Source of the DNA: Bifidobacterium sp. ESL0769
Lineage (GTDB): Bacteria > Actinomycetota > Actinomycetes > Actinomycetales > Bifidobacteriaceae
Reading direction: 5' to 3'
NCBI RefSeq assembly: GCF_029395495.1
Contig: NZ_CP113918.1
Location: 2,046,001 to 2,110,000, forward strand
DNA length: 64,000 nt
The position numbers and the translations under genes are program-made. Under the pieces are notes generated by a model. That model searched no databases. It saw nothing but the letters and a program-made list of their open reading frames with translations, and was not told where the DNA came from. Of the stretch, positions 55,750 to 64,000 are shown in pieces (the first letter of the stretch is position 1; each line of letters begins with the position of its first letter).

Positions 55750-58614
55750 TCAGTAGCGCTGCGCGTGCTGGGACGCAGTTGCCTTCGCGCCTTGCGGATG
55801 CTCGCTGCGGTAATACTGGATTGCGAGTATGGCAGTGGCAACGATGAATATCAGAGCCACGATGATCCACCAGTTGAACTGCGTCTTGGGCGCGTTCGAG
55901 GTCTCGGGCGCGGACTGGTGCACCGAGCAACGCGGCAGACCCATCGACGAAGCAGGCTCAAGCCAACCGCTCAGGGTGACGTAATTGCCCGTATCCGTCT
56001 TGCAGACGTACTTGCCGGAATCCTTCTTCTTGGGCTCCTTGACGGTGTCGTTGCCGGTGGTGCCGGAATTGTTTTGACTGCTGTCCGGCTGAGCGCCGAG
56101 CACAGGTGCCGGGGCAACCACAGGACGCTGCACCACAATCCGGTTCACCGTCGTTTGCGGTTGCGCTGCGGGCTGCGCAGCAGGAGCACCGTTTGCGGCG
56201 TTGCCATTATTGCCGCTGGTCTGAGCCGGCTGGTTCGACGAAGCCGCGTTGTTCTGCTGGCTATTATGATCGGTTTGGTCGGACTGGCCGTTGTCACCAG
56301 GCTTCTCCACCGGCTTCTCAACCACCTTCGCAGGCTTGTCAAGGCCAGTAAACGCATCAAGCAACTTGGCTTGAGCGCCATTGACGTTCTGCTGCGTGGC
56401 ATCTGCATCGTCCATCACGGCTTTGGCATCGCTCAACGCCCGGACCAAAGGCTTCCAGGAAGCGGCGGTGTAATCGCTCTGATGCGCAGCCGAAGCCTTG
56501 CCGATCAGCACGCCCAAACTGCTCTTGTCAGCCTTCAACACGAGTCCATCGATGGCCTTTTTCAGTGCGGTCTGCGCGGCATTGACATCGTTGCGCGTCG
56601 CGTTTGCATTGGCATTGACCGTGTTCGCACCAGCTATGGCATTGACCAGAGCGGTCCACGTGGACGGACGGTAATCGGCCTGATGCTTGGCGTTGGCCAT
56701 ATCAAGCAACGTAGTGAGGCCCAGTTTGTTGGGCAGAACTTCAAGGCCGTTGTGGCCGGACTGCAAAGCGCTCAGGGCCTTATCAACCGCGCTCTGGTTG
56801 CCGTTGCCATCGAGCACGGCATTCGCGGCATCCAGCGCCTTCTTGAAGGTGGCCCAAGTTGCCGGCGTGTAATCGGCCTGAACCAGCTTTGAATCCTGAA
56901 CAATCTCGTCGTTCAACGCGCTTGCGTCGCGAACCAGCGTCCACGCAGAGGCGACACTCGTACCGTTCTCAGCCGGAGTCACGGAGCTGCCTGCGGCATA
57001 CGATGTATTGGTTGCGGCATCCTTCCAGCCGGCAAACGTATAGTCGTGCGAAACATGGCCACCATTGGCATAGCGGAGATTGGTGGGTCCTGCAGGCAAC
57101 GCCATCGGCGCGAAACGCTCTACCAACTTGGAAGTGCCGTCGCTCTGCGGAACGTTCGCGGAATATCCGTGACTACGCAACGCCGCATTGTTGCCGTCGA
57201 CCTTGTATTTCGCACTCGGAGCCGTCACATTTGTGGTGACATCGCGGTAACTCTCCCAAACGTATGTCGCCGCCGGAATTGGGGTGCGTGAAAAGACGTT
57301 GATGGCCTTTACCAAATCGGCTGCGGAATTAAATTCATTGCCTTTCAGGGCGTCATTGCTGGCAACAGGCGCGTCAACGACCTTGACCCACTTGCCGGTA
57401 TAGCCGTTTTCTTCAAGACCTTTATTCGCTTCAGGAAGACCGTTGACCTGTAGGGACTTGTATTGGCCGGGATAGACACTAGGCGTGCCTCTCACTCCGA
57501 GCGTCAATTTCTGCAGCGAAGACGGAAGGGAGACCCCCTGCTGCCCCTGCACATTGGCTGTGTCCCAACCGGACAAATCCAAAGAAGTAAATCCGGTTCC
57601 AGTAAAAATCTGGCCCATATTCGTCACCTTGCTGGTGTTGAGTTTTTCCAGACCTTTGACGGAATTCAGCTTTCCAGCGTCAGTGAACATGGATTGCATA
57701 TTGGTCACATGAGAGGTATCGAAGCTCGAAAGATCCAACGATTGCGCGGCGACGCGGCCAAACATGAAACTTGTGTTGGTCAAAGCCGGGGTGTGGAAAT
57801 GATCCAGGCCGACAATGGAGGTCAGGAACCCATCGTACAGGAACATCGAACCCATCGAGGTGACTTTCTGAGTGTCGAAGCTGGAGACATCCAAAGTTCT
57901 GTATCTTGAAGCATAGAACATCGAGCCCATGTCGGTGACATTCTGGGTATGGAAATCGGTCAGGCCCTTGATGGTGGTCAACTGCATGTTGTTGTTGTTG
58001 GCGAACATGCTGTTCATATTGGTCACGTTCGAAGTGTCGAAACCGGAGACATCCAACGATGTCATCGCGAAATCGGATGAGAACATGCTGTTCATATTGG
58101 TCACTGCGGATGTATCAACGAAGCCGTTGGAGACGAAGGTCTTGAACCCGCCCTGGTTGTTATATCCGTGGAAATACTGCGCCGAGGTGTTGTTTAGCTT
58201 GGTCTTGTTCGGGCCAAGGAAAACGATGTGGTCCACCGTTGGATCGACCTGGTGCATCGTCACCCCGTAGATCGTCCTGACGGCAATGACGTCGCTGCTG
58301 TTGGGCATGGCGTTGTTGCCGGAAGCGTCTGCCGTGATGGTCAGCGTACATTCGCCGTTGCTGTCGACCGTCTTGGCCCAGCCGGCAAATCCGTTTTGCG
58401 CCGGGGCCGAGCCGAGGCATCCACCACGGGTGCGCAGGCCTGAAGGCTGAGACGCGGGACCTCGCGTCGAGTCAGACGCGCTTTTGCTTTGACCAGCATC
58501 AAGATTGATATAACCGGATTCAGCTGCAGAGGCGACAACGGGTGCCACCAACAGCGTTACGGCAACAAGTAAACCGATTGCCGTATTTTTCTTCTTCTTT
58601 AAATTATCTTTCAC
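55750..58614 (-). CDS. BspA-like repeat surface protein with FIVAR domains
   Basis: 954 residues from a GTG at 58614 (GGGGG four bases upstream). Signal peptide KKKKNTAIGLLVAVTLLVAP; BspA/DUF285 repeats (pattern VTNMNSMF...LDVSGFDTSN, about 120-350); a bacterial beta-fold region; three FIVAR-type helical domains (each near DYTPATWATFKKALDAANAV); a Gln/Asn/Ala-rich spacer; and a C-terminal hydrophobic helix (WWIIVALIFIVATAILAI) followed by a short tail. No LPXTG motif seen. Frame is open to 58659. Probably cell-surface, host or matrix binding. Confidence 0.88.
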   Translation of the reverse strand: MKDNLKKKKNTAIGLLVAVTLLVAPVVASAAESGYINLDAGQSKSASDSTRGPASQPSGLRTRGGCLGSAPAQNGFAGWAKTVDSNGECTLTITADASGNNAMPNSSDVIAVRTIYGVTMHQVDPTVDHIVFLGPNKTKLNNTSAQYFHGYNNQGGFKTFVSNGFVDTSAVTNMNSMFSSDFAMTSLDVSGFDTSNVTNMNSMFANNNNMQLTTIKGLTDFHTQNVTDMGSMFYASRYRTLDVSSFDTQKVTSMGSMFLYDGFLTSIVGLDHFHTPALTNTSFMFGRVAAQSLDLSSFDTSHVTNMQSMFTDAGKLNSVKGLEKLNTSKVTNMGQIFTGTGFTSLDLSGWDTANVQGQQGVSLPSSLQKLTLGVRGTPSVYPGQYKSLQVNGLPEANKGLEENGYTGKWVKVVDAPVASNDALKGNEFNSAADLVKAINVFSRTPIPAATYVWESYRDVTTNVTAPSAKYKVDGNNAALRSHGYSANVPQSDGTSKLVERFAPMALPAGPTNLRYANGGHVSHDYTFAGWKDAATNTSYAAGSSVTPAENGTSVASAWTLVRDASALNDEIVQDSKLVQADYTPATWATFKKALDAANAVLDGNGNQSAVDKALSALQSGHNGLEVLPNKLGLTTLLDMANAKHQADYRPSTWTALVNAIAGANTVNANANATRNDVNAAQTALKKAIDGLVLKADKSSLGVLIGKASAAHQSDYTAASWKPLVRALSDAKAVMDDADATQQNVNGAQAKLLDAFTGLDKPAKVVEKPVEKPGDNGQSDQTDHNSQQNNAASSNQPAQTSGNNGNAANGAPAAQPAAQPQTTVNRIVVQRPVVAPAPVLGAQPDSSQNNSGTTGNDTVKEPKKKDSGKYVCKTDTGNYVTLSGWLEPASSMGLPRCSVHQSAPETSNAPKTQFNWWIIVALIFIVATAILAIQYYRSEHPQGAKATASQHAQRY

Positions 58615-58995
58615 AATTCCCCCTAGTTTTGTGAAATGCATCATAAACCAATAATGCACGTTGCAATGCTAGGAAATTCAGGCAAAAAATTCAAGCCGAC
58701 CGATTCCTCCCAGCCTGCAACCGTGTCATTATTGGGTTCAGGGGCAAATCCCGATATTCACTTGATATTGTATATTTATCGAAATTATTTATACATTACC
58801 TATATTTATACAATCATTTTGAATATAAATGCATAATTATTGGTTCAAAATTCGGCTGCAAGCGATAAATATATCGTTCTATTTATCACTCATCAAAAAA
58901 ATTAGGCAAACGTTACATTAACCGCGATAAACCTGAAAAGATAAAAGCATAATTCAAGACACGCCGACAAAAATAGACACAGTCTTGTTTGCCAG
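58615..58995. other. AT-rich intergenic region
   Basis: About 380 bp, very AT-rich around 58760-58850, between the metallophosphoesterase gene end and the surface protein start. Likely promoter region of the surface gene; no single promoter could be chosen. Confidence 0.5.
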
Positions 58996-60327
58996 CTATT
59001 TCTTCAGATGCATCTTGCGCAGAATCTGGGCAAGCAGACGCGGGCGACGCAGGAGGTTCGTACCCTCTTTGGCGGCATCGGGAGCGCCGTTGAGGGAGTA
59101 TGTGTAAACCTTGTTGGAACTCGATTTGCCGACCAAATCGCCGAACTCGAGCAGCTGGGTGCGCGGCTCATAAGGGTGACGGATGTCGAACTCGAGAAGC
59201 CGTGCGGCACGCTGGGTCGGAGCCGGGCCGTAGGAACCGAACCCGCAGGTGGGCGTGGCGAAAAGCGTCAGGTCATCAGTGGTGCCGGCAAAACGGTTGC
59301 GGTGGTCGTGACCGGCCAGCAGCGCGAAATAACCGTCCGTCGACTTCAGAATGTCGAACTCGCCGGTATCGGTGTCGGGGCAGCTGACGCCCTCCCCCAG
59401 GAAGCTACCAGGCAGCGTCTTGGACTTGTCGATGACGTAATTGTGGCCTGCGAACGTGCGATAACCCTCCACGGCATGCGCGGCGGTGGCCGGCACCTCC
59501 TTGAGCAGATCGTAATATTGCGGCACCGGAATATGTTGGAAGACGATCGACTTGGCACCGACCAGCTTCGGGGCCACTTTCAGGAAGTCAAGCGCGCGCT
59601 GGCTGGGCGCGCCATAGCCGCCGAGCTTGCCGTAATCGCCGGAATTGAAAATCACCAGGCCGAGCACGTTGTCGCTTTTGTGGTCCTCGCTGACAGGAAG
59701 CACGAATGTGCCCGCCTCGCAAGGATAGATGTACTGGTCCGGCAGGCCGCTGCCAGGCTGCTTGCGAGGCCGGTCGGAACGCTTGATGGGCGGTTCCGGG
59801 TTCAGACAACCGGGAAATTCGCGATAGATCTCATCGAGTTCAGCGTTGGAGAGCCCGCACTGGAAATCGTGATTGCCGTAGGTCACGGCCCACGGAACGT
59901 GGCGCTCAATCAGCGGGGCAAGGAACTGCGAGATTTCCTGCCGCGCAAGCTCGCGGGTGTGCTCAAGTTCGGTGTTGCGCTGGTTAGTTGCCGCAGTGCC
60001 CATCGACCATTTCTGCGGCGTCCACGTGCGTTTGCGGAACGTTTTGGCGTACGCCTTGTCGTAACCGGCGATCTGGTTGCCGGAGAAAATGACGATATCG
60101 GGACGGGAACTGTCGACCGCGGCCTCGATGAGTTTGATGGTGTCTTTGTTGACCTTCGGGCCGTCCTGTATGTCTGCCAAGACCAGGACCCGGAACTTAC
60201 CGGAATCGTGGAACTGCAGGCGGCCGAGACGCACCGAGACGGAAACAGGCCGGGTGTCGCCCTCCTGTACGGGTTGAATCCTCGGTTTAGAAGAAAGACC
60301 ATGCGTTCCGTGTGTCTGCTCAGTCAT
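58996..60327 (-). CDS. Metallophosphoesterase (calcineurin-like), altered metal ligands
   Basis: 443 residues, cytoplasmic, no signal peptide. Motifs: ADIQDG (D52-x-Q54; the usual second ligand His is Gln), FSGNQIAG (residues 81-88, where most members have GD), GNHD (151-154) and LAGHDHRNRF. The Asp-to-Asn change at the second motif is one base from the standard codon. Likely acts on a phosphodiester or phosphomonoester, but activity may be reduced. Confidence 0.85.
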   Translation of the reverse strand: MTEQTHGTHGLSSKPRIQPVQEGDTRPVSVSVRLGRLQFHDSGKFRVLVLADIQDGPKVNKDTIKLIEAAVDSSRPDIVIFSGNQIAGYDKAYAKTFRKRTWTPQKWSMGTAATNQRNTELEHTRELARQEISQFLAPLIERHVPWAVTYGNHDFQCGLSNAELDEIYREFPGCLNPEPPIKRSDRPRKQPGSGLPDQYIYPCEAGTFVLPVSEDHKSDNVLGLVIFNSGDYGKLGGYGAPSQRALDFLKVAPKLVGAKSIVFQHIPVPQYYDLLKEVPATAAHAVEGYRTFAGHNYVIDKSKTLPGSFLGEGVSCPDTDTGEFDILKSTDGYFALLAGHDHRNRFAGTTDDLTLFATPTCGFGSYGPAPTQRAARLLEFDIRHPYEPRTQLLEFGDLVGKSSSNKVYTYSLNGAPDAAKEGTNLLRRPRLLAQILRKMHLKK

Positions 60328-60410
60328 GATTCCAACCTTCGTGTTGTTGACAATCCCACCAATACCACCAGCATCATTACCTCATTACTGGAATATTATC
60401 CCACAATAAT

Positions 60411-60441
60411 AAAAAACCTCGCAACTTATAAAGCTGCGAGG
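60411..60441 (-). terminator. Terminator after the tRNA genes
   Basis: On the minus strand: CCTCGCA...TGCGAGG stem (60441-60417) followed by TTTTTTATT, 15 bp after tRNA-Gln. Confidence 0.85.
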
Positions 60442-60455
60442 CTTTTGCATCTTTG

Positions 60456-60527
60456 CTGGGGTACCTGGACTCGAACCAAGAACAACTGAACCAGAATCAG
60501 CCGTGTTGCCAATTACACCATACCCCA
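60456..60527 (-). tRNA. tRNA-Gln (anticodon CTG)
   Basis: Full cloverleaf on the minus strand: acceptor TGGGGTA/TACCCCA, D-stem GTGT/ACAC, anticodon loop TTCTGGT (CTG), T-arm CTTGG-TTCGAGT-CCAGG, discriminator G. CCA not encoded. Confidence 0.95.
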
Positions 60528-60569
60528 ATTGGCTTGGTGCTGTAGCCGTTAAGTAACTATAGCACTTCG

Positions 60570-60642
60570 TACCTCCAATCGGATTTGAACCGATGTTGGC
60601 GCCGTGAGAGGGCGTAGTCCTAGACCGCTAGACGATGGAGGC
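60570..60642 (-). tRNA. tRNA-Glu (anticodon CTC)
   Basis: Full cloverleaf on the minus strand: acceptor GCCTCCA/TGGAGGT, anticodon loop CTCTCAC (CTC), T-loop TTCAAAT, discriminator A. CCA not encoded. 42 bp before tRNA-Gln and 144 bp after gltX. Confidence 0.95.
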
Positions 60643-60786
60643 TTAACTTATCGCTGCCCTTCCCAAGGCAACAAACTAGTAGTTTATAGGAAAGCCTGAA
60701 TAAGCGCAACCCGGCGTGTTGACTTTGCCTGGAGCCGAACGGCAGGTCGCGCTTTTCAAAGCTTACTTAACCGGGCTTTATCCGCT

Positions 60787-62310
60787 TTACAGATGCTCGC
60801 GCAAGCCCTTGAGACGAGCGAGCGTCAGCGGCTTGCCGACGATCTCCATGGACTCGAAAAGCGGCGGGGAAACGCGGCGGCCGGACATGGCCACGCGCAC
60901 CGGGCCGAACGCCAGACGCGGCTTGAAACCGCCGTCTTCGACCAGCGCCTTGTTGAGCGTCTCGTGGAGGTTATCGGTCTTCCAATCGGCTTCGGCGACG
61001 TCGCTCAACGCGGCGATGGCCTTGTCGAGTACTTCGGGAGCGGAATCCTTGAGCGTCTTGCGGGCGTCGTCCTCGGGCTCGATGTATTCGTCCTCGCTCA
61101 GCAGGCTTCCGGCCATGCCGGCGACCTCGCCAAGCAGACGCACACGCGGCTGGACCAGCGGAGCGGCGGCCGTGAGAATCGTGCGTTCGCGGTCAGTCAG
61201 CTTGTCCCACGAATCAGCGGAGACCACACCATCGCGGTGCAGATACGGCACGGAACGGTTGAGGAAGTCCTGCGGCTCGAGCATGCGGATATGCTCGGCG
61301 TTGATGGAGATGGCCTTGTCGATGTCAAAGTGGGCCGGGTTGGCCTTGACGTCACGGATGTCGAACTTCTCAACCATCTCGTCCATGCTGAACACGTCGC
61401 GGTCGGGCGCGATCGACCAACCGAGCAGTGCCAAGTAGTTGAGCAGGCCTTCGGGAATGAAGCCGTTTTCGCGGTGCAGGAAGAGGTTGGACTCCGGGTC
61501 GCGCTTGGAAAGCTTCTTCTTGCCCTTGCCCATGACGTAAGGCATGTGGCCGAAGAGCGGCATTTCTTTGGCGATGCCGAGCTTGATGAGGTAACGGTAA
61601 AGCACGACCTGGCGAGGCGTGGAGCTCAGCAGATCCTCGCCGCGCAGCACGACGTTGATGCGCATGAGCGCGTCGTCGACCGGGTTGGTGAGCGTGTAAA
61701 GCGGATCACCGTTCGGGCGCACGATGACATAGTCCGGAACGCTGCCGGCCTTGAACTCGATGCGGCCACGGATGAGGTCGTCGAAGGCGATGTCTTCGTC
61801 GGGCATCTTGATACGCAGCGCGGGCTTGCGGCCCTCGGCCTTGAACGCGGCCTTCTGCTCGTCGGTCAGGTTGCGGTCGTAGCCGTCGTAACCGAACGCC
61901 TTCGGGCGGCCGGCGGCGACGTTGCGCGCCTCGATCTCTTCGGAAGTGGAATAGGACTCGTAGGCGTAACCTGCGTCGAGCAGCTTCTGGGCAACGTCGC
62001 GATAGATATCGCCACGCTCGGATTGGCGATACGGGCCGTCGGGACCGCCGACATTGATGCCCTCGTCCCAATCAATATGAAGCCAGTTCAAAGCATCGAT
62101 AATCTGGTTGTAGCTTTCCTCGGAATCGCGTTCGTTGTCGGTGTCCTCGATACGGAAGACAAAGGTGCCGTGCGTGTGCCGCGCCTCCGCCCAGTTGAAG
62201 AGGGCGGTGCGTACCATGCCGACGTGTGGCGTGCCGGTGGGCGACGGGCAGAAGCGAACACGGACGTCTTTGGGCAGTTCAGGTCTTGAATCAGTTGAAT
62301 TTTCAGTCAT
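60787..62310 (-). CDS. gltX: Glutamyl-tRNA synthetase
   Basis: 507 residues, class I synthetase. HIGH-type motif in [20 protein letters not shown] (residues about 22-41), KMSKS-type motif KLSKRDPES, and RIEDTD. It is upstream of tRNA-Glu and tRNA-Gln on the same strand. Whether it also charges tRNA-Gln (non-discriminating) cannot be decided from sequence. Confidence 0.97.
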   Translation of the reverse strand: MTENSTDSRPELPKDVRVRFCPSPTGTPHVGMVRTALFNWAEARHTHGTFVFRIEDTDNERDSEESYNQIIDALNWLHIDWDEGINVGGPDGPYRQSERGDIYRDVAQKLLDAGYAYESYSTSEEIEARNVAAGRPKAFGYDGYDRNLTDEQKAAFKAEGRKPALRIKMPDEDIAFDDLIRGRIEFKAGSVPDYVIVRPNGDPLYTLTNPVDDALMRINVVLRGEDLLSSTPRQVVLYRYLIKLGIAKEMPLFGHMPYVMGKGKKKLSKRDPESNLFLHRENGFIPEGLLNYLALLGWSIAPDRDVFSMDEMVEKFDIRDVKANPAHFDIDKAISINAEHIRMLEPQDFLNRSVPYLHRDGVVSADSWDKLTDRERTILTAAAPLVQPRVRLLGEVAGMAGSLLSEDEYIEPEDDARKTLKDSAPEVLDKAIAALSDVAEADWKTDNLHETLNKALVEDGGFKPRLAFGPVRVAMSGRRVSPPLFESMEIVGKPLTLARLKGLREHL

Positions 62311-62411
62311 AGAACCATTATGCCGCGCGTGATTGACGGGAGTGCAGGTTTCGCGGCTAAAAAGCCCAATATGCCGCCCTTTGTAAGCAGAAGATTAGAT
62401 ACCACTGTCAA

Positions 62412-64000
62412 TTAATCCGGCAAAGCGAGACTTCTGACGACGTGATGGCCGGATTCGAGTGGGGGCAGGAGCCAGGAATTGGGCGGGCAGCGGACACCGG
62501 CGATGAATCTGGGCTCGGTGATTTGTTCGGCGTCGCAGGGCTTGTGATCGACCAACACCATGCCCAGCGAGCCGCCGCGCAGCAGGGGCAACACCACCAG
62601 CGCACTGCAATTGGGAGGTACATCGATCTCCAGCTGTAGACAGTCTTCGCCCTGTGCCGGACCGTTGTGGCGTCCCGTCTTGTAGGATACGTCGCTCTCC
62701 AGTTGCGGACACCCCTTGCCTGCAGCCGAATTCTCGGAAGGTTCGGAAGAATCCGCAAAATCTATACCCGTCGAAATCATGCCACTGCCGGCTTCTTGGC
62801 AGCGAACTGCGATGGAACCAGCGCGAACAGGGACTTTTACCTCAGCCTCTTGGACATCGCCAAGCTGCGGCATGACCAAGAACGTGCGATAACCGGGTTC
62901 AATTGGACGGATACCGAGCAGACCTTGTGGCAGAAGGTAGACAGGCGAAGCGGCCCAAGGATGCGAATAGGTGAGGTTCGGCTTAAGGCCCGGGTCCCAG
63001 GCCTCCATCGTGCCGCCGCCTTGAGCGTGAAGCATGTTGCTCCAGGTTCGCTGGCCTTCCGGTTCGGCAATCAGCGCATTGGCATCGGCTCCATAACCGG
63101 CACGGTAGAGGCCTTCAAGATAAACCGCAGCCACATAGACGCTGCAGACCATCCCCCGCGAGCGCAAATAATCGGCCACTCTTGGCAGTCTCTCTTCCGG
63201 AATCTGCCCGAATGCGAGTGCGAAGGCCGAAGCGTGCAGCGAGCAATGTTTGATGCGCAGAGCTTCCATTCCCCCATTATCCGAAACATCTTTATCAGTG
63301 CTCAGAACATCTATAAGACCGTCGCAATATGCACCTTGCGTTTCGTCGTAAAGCCATGTATTGATTGCCTTACGGATGCGTTTTGAACGAGTGTCGAATA
63401 ATTTGGCATCATCGTCTTCACCGACAAGCCGAGCAAGCTGGGCCATATCGGCATACGCCTGCGAAGCCAGCGCATTGACGACGGTGTTGACGCGGCCAAA
63501 AACGAAACCATCACGCTCACTTTGCGGCCAGTCAACCAAGTCGCCATCTCTATGGCTCGATTCGCCCGGATCCTTGACAATTAACCCGAAGTCATCATTG
63601 AAAAAACGTTGCGGCAAAAGGGTTTTGAGACGTTCATACTGGGCACGCACCTGCGAATCTTCGCCAGTATGCATCCACCAATCGTAGACCGCGAGAATCA
63701 AGTACATCGGCCATTCGGTGGGCCAAGTGCGGTTGGCAATCAGATAGTCGATCGTATAGCGGGCCAGCGTTGGGGCGTCATCGAGTGCGAGATGGCATTG
63801 CTGTTGAATCCACGCGTCGGCCTCGTAAGGAGTGCGCTCACGCGTCCAGGAATCTGTATAAATATTGCCGTTGCACGCATCGATAGTGTCAGCGCAAAGC
63901 TTCCAGACGACGTTCAGAGTTTGATCTGAAGAGCGGAAATCGGCGTCATTCGCGGTCTTTGGATAGACCAGCGCCGAAGCTTCGACTTCAAGCTGTCCTG
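62412..64000 (-). CDS. GH78-like glycoside hydrolase (alpha-L-rhamnosidase-like), 5' end outside the window
   Basis: The frame runs without stop to the window edge, so at least 529 residues; the N-terminal part is missing. The (alpha/alpha)6 barrel region includes NIYTDSWTRERTPYEADAWI and TWPTEWPMYLILAVYDWWMH, and the C-terminal part includes GGGTMEAWDPGLKPNLTYSH and GIRPIEPGYRTFLVMP, as in GH78. An insertion rich in Ser/Gly with two Cys (about 130 residues from the end) interrupts the C-terminal beta domain. Substrate unproven; cytoplasmic or secreted state unknown because the start is not seen. Confidence 0.8.
   Translation of the reverse strand, partial: GQLEVEASALVYPKTANDADFRSSDQTLNVVWKLCADTIDACNGNIYTDSWTRERTPYEADAWIQQQCHLALDDAPTLARYTIDYLIANRTWPTEWPMYLILAVYDWWMHTGEDSQVRAQYERLKTLLPQRFFNDDFGLIVKDPGESSHRDGDLVDWPQSERDGFVFGRVNTVVNALASQAYADMAQLARLVGEDDDAKLFDTRSKRIRKAINTWLYDETQGAYCDGLIDVLSTDKDVSDNGGMEALRIKHCSLHASAFALAFGQIPEERLPRVADYLRSRGMVCSVYVAAVYLEGLYRAGYGADANALIAEPEGQRTWSNMLHAQGGGTMEAWDPGLKPNLTYSHPWAASPVYLLPQGLLGIRPIEPGYRTFLVMPQLGDVQEAEVKVPVRAGSIAVRCQEAGSGMISTGIDFADSSEPSENSAAGKGCPQLESDVSYKTGRHNGPAQGEDCLQLEIDVPPNCSALVVLPLLRGGSLGMVLVDHKPCDAEQITEPRFIAGVRCPPNSWLLPPLESGHHVVRSLALPD

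Overview
This window reads as a Bifidobacterium (Actinomycetota) chromosome. Most genes are GC-rich, and the housekeeping genes are polyphosphate kinase, MutT1-like Nudix/phosphatase, MurT/GatD, DnaB, MurA, LeuCD, GltX and UbiB-like kinase. Species cannot be named from the sequence alone. All calls come from reading motifs and translations by eye; no database search was run.

Layout. 0-3.3 kb: minus-strand plsC, gpsA, ddl (phospholipid and peptidoglycan precursors). 3.4-5.9 kb: TetR repressor and MFS exporter sharing a palindromic operator. 6-8.5 kb: PAP2 phosphatase and a HigBA-type toxin-antitoxin pair with twin operators. 8.7-13.5 kb: ppk, Nudix/histidine phosphatase and an unknown gene. 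14-17.2 kb: upp, an ABC1/UbiB kinase and a phasin-like protein. 17.3-23.6 kb: LacI regulator divergent from an OPA/UhpT-like transporter, a GH13 alpha-glucosidase and two histidine-phosphatase-like paralogues. 23.6-27.1 kb: an AT-richer cassette resembling a type VII secretion substrate locus without its machinery. 27.1-33.2 kb: gatD, murT, dnaB, murA. 33.5-36.9 kb: leuD, leuC and an IclR regulator.

37.2-47.2 kb is filled by a giant internalin-like surface protein gene: LRR-like head, about 31 tandem copies of an ~85-residue repeat, a WLxTPxG stalk and a membrane anchor. Its ribosome binding site, start codon and signal peptide lie upstream of a run of ten G. At ten G the start is out of frame; eleven (or eight) G restore a perfect signal peptide. 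This looks like a phase-variable gene caught OFF and is the main discovery of the window.

47.2-55.7 kb is an accessory island: DUF3800-like protein, a structured dispersed repeat, a HEPN-type Abi protein, an intact IS1249-type element with an 8-bp target duplication, an AAA ATPase (DUF4143 type) preceded by 23-bp direct repeats, a decayed second copy of that ATPase locus, and an AT-rich membrane protein. 55.7-64 kb returns to core genes: a second surface protein (BspA-like repeats, FIVAR domains), a metallophosphoesterase, tRNA-Gln, tRNA-Glu, gltX and the 3' part of a GH78-like glycosidase.

Two intergenic sites (13.85 and 31.31 kb) carry a shared palindromic element built on TTTCCCGC, and a DnaA-box cluster lies upstream of dnaB.
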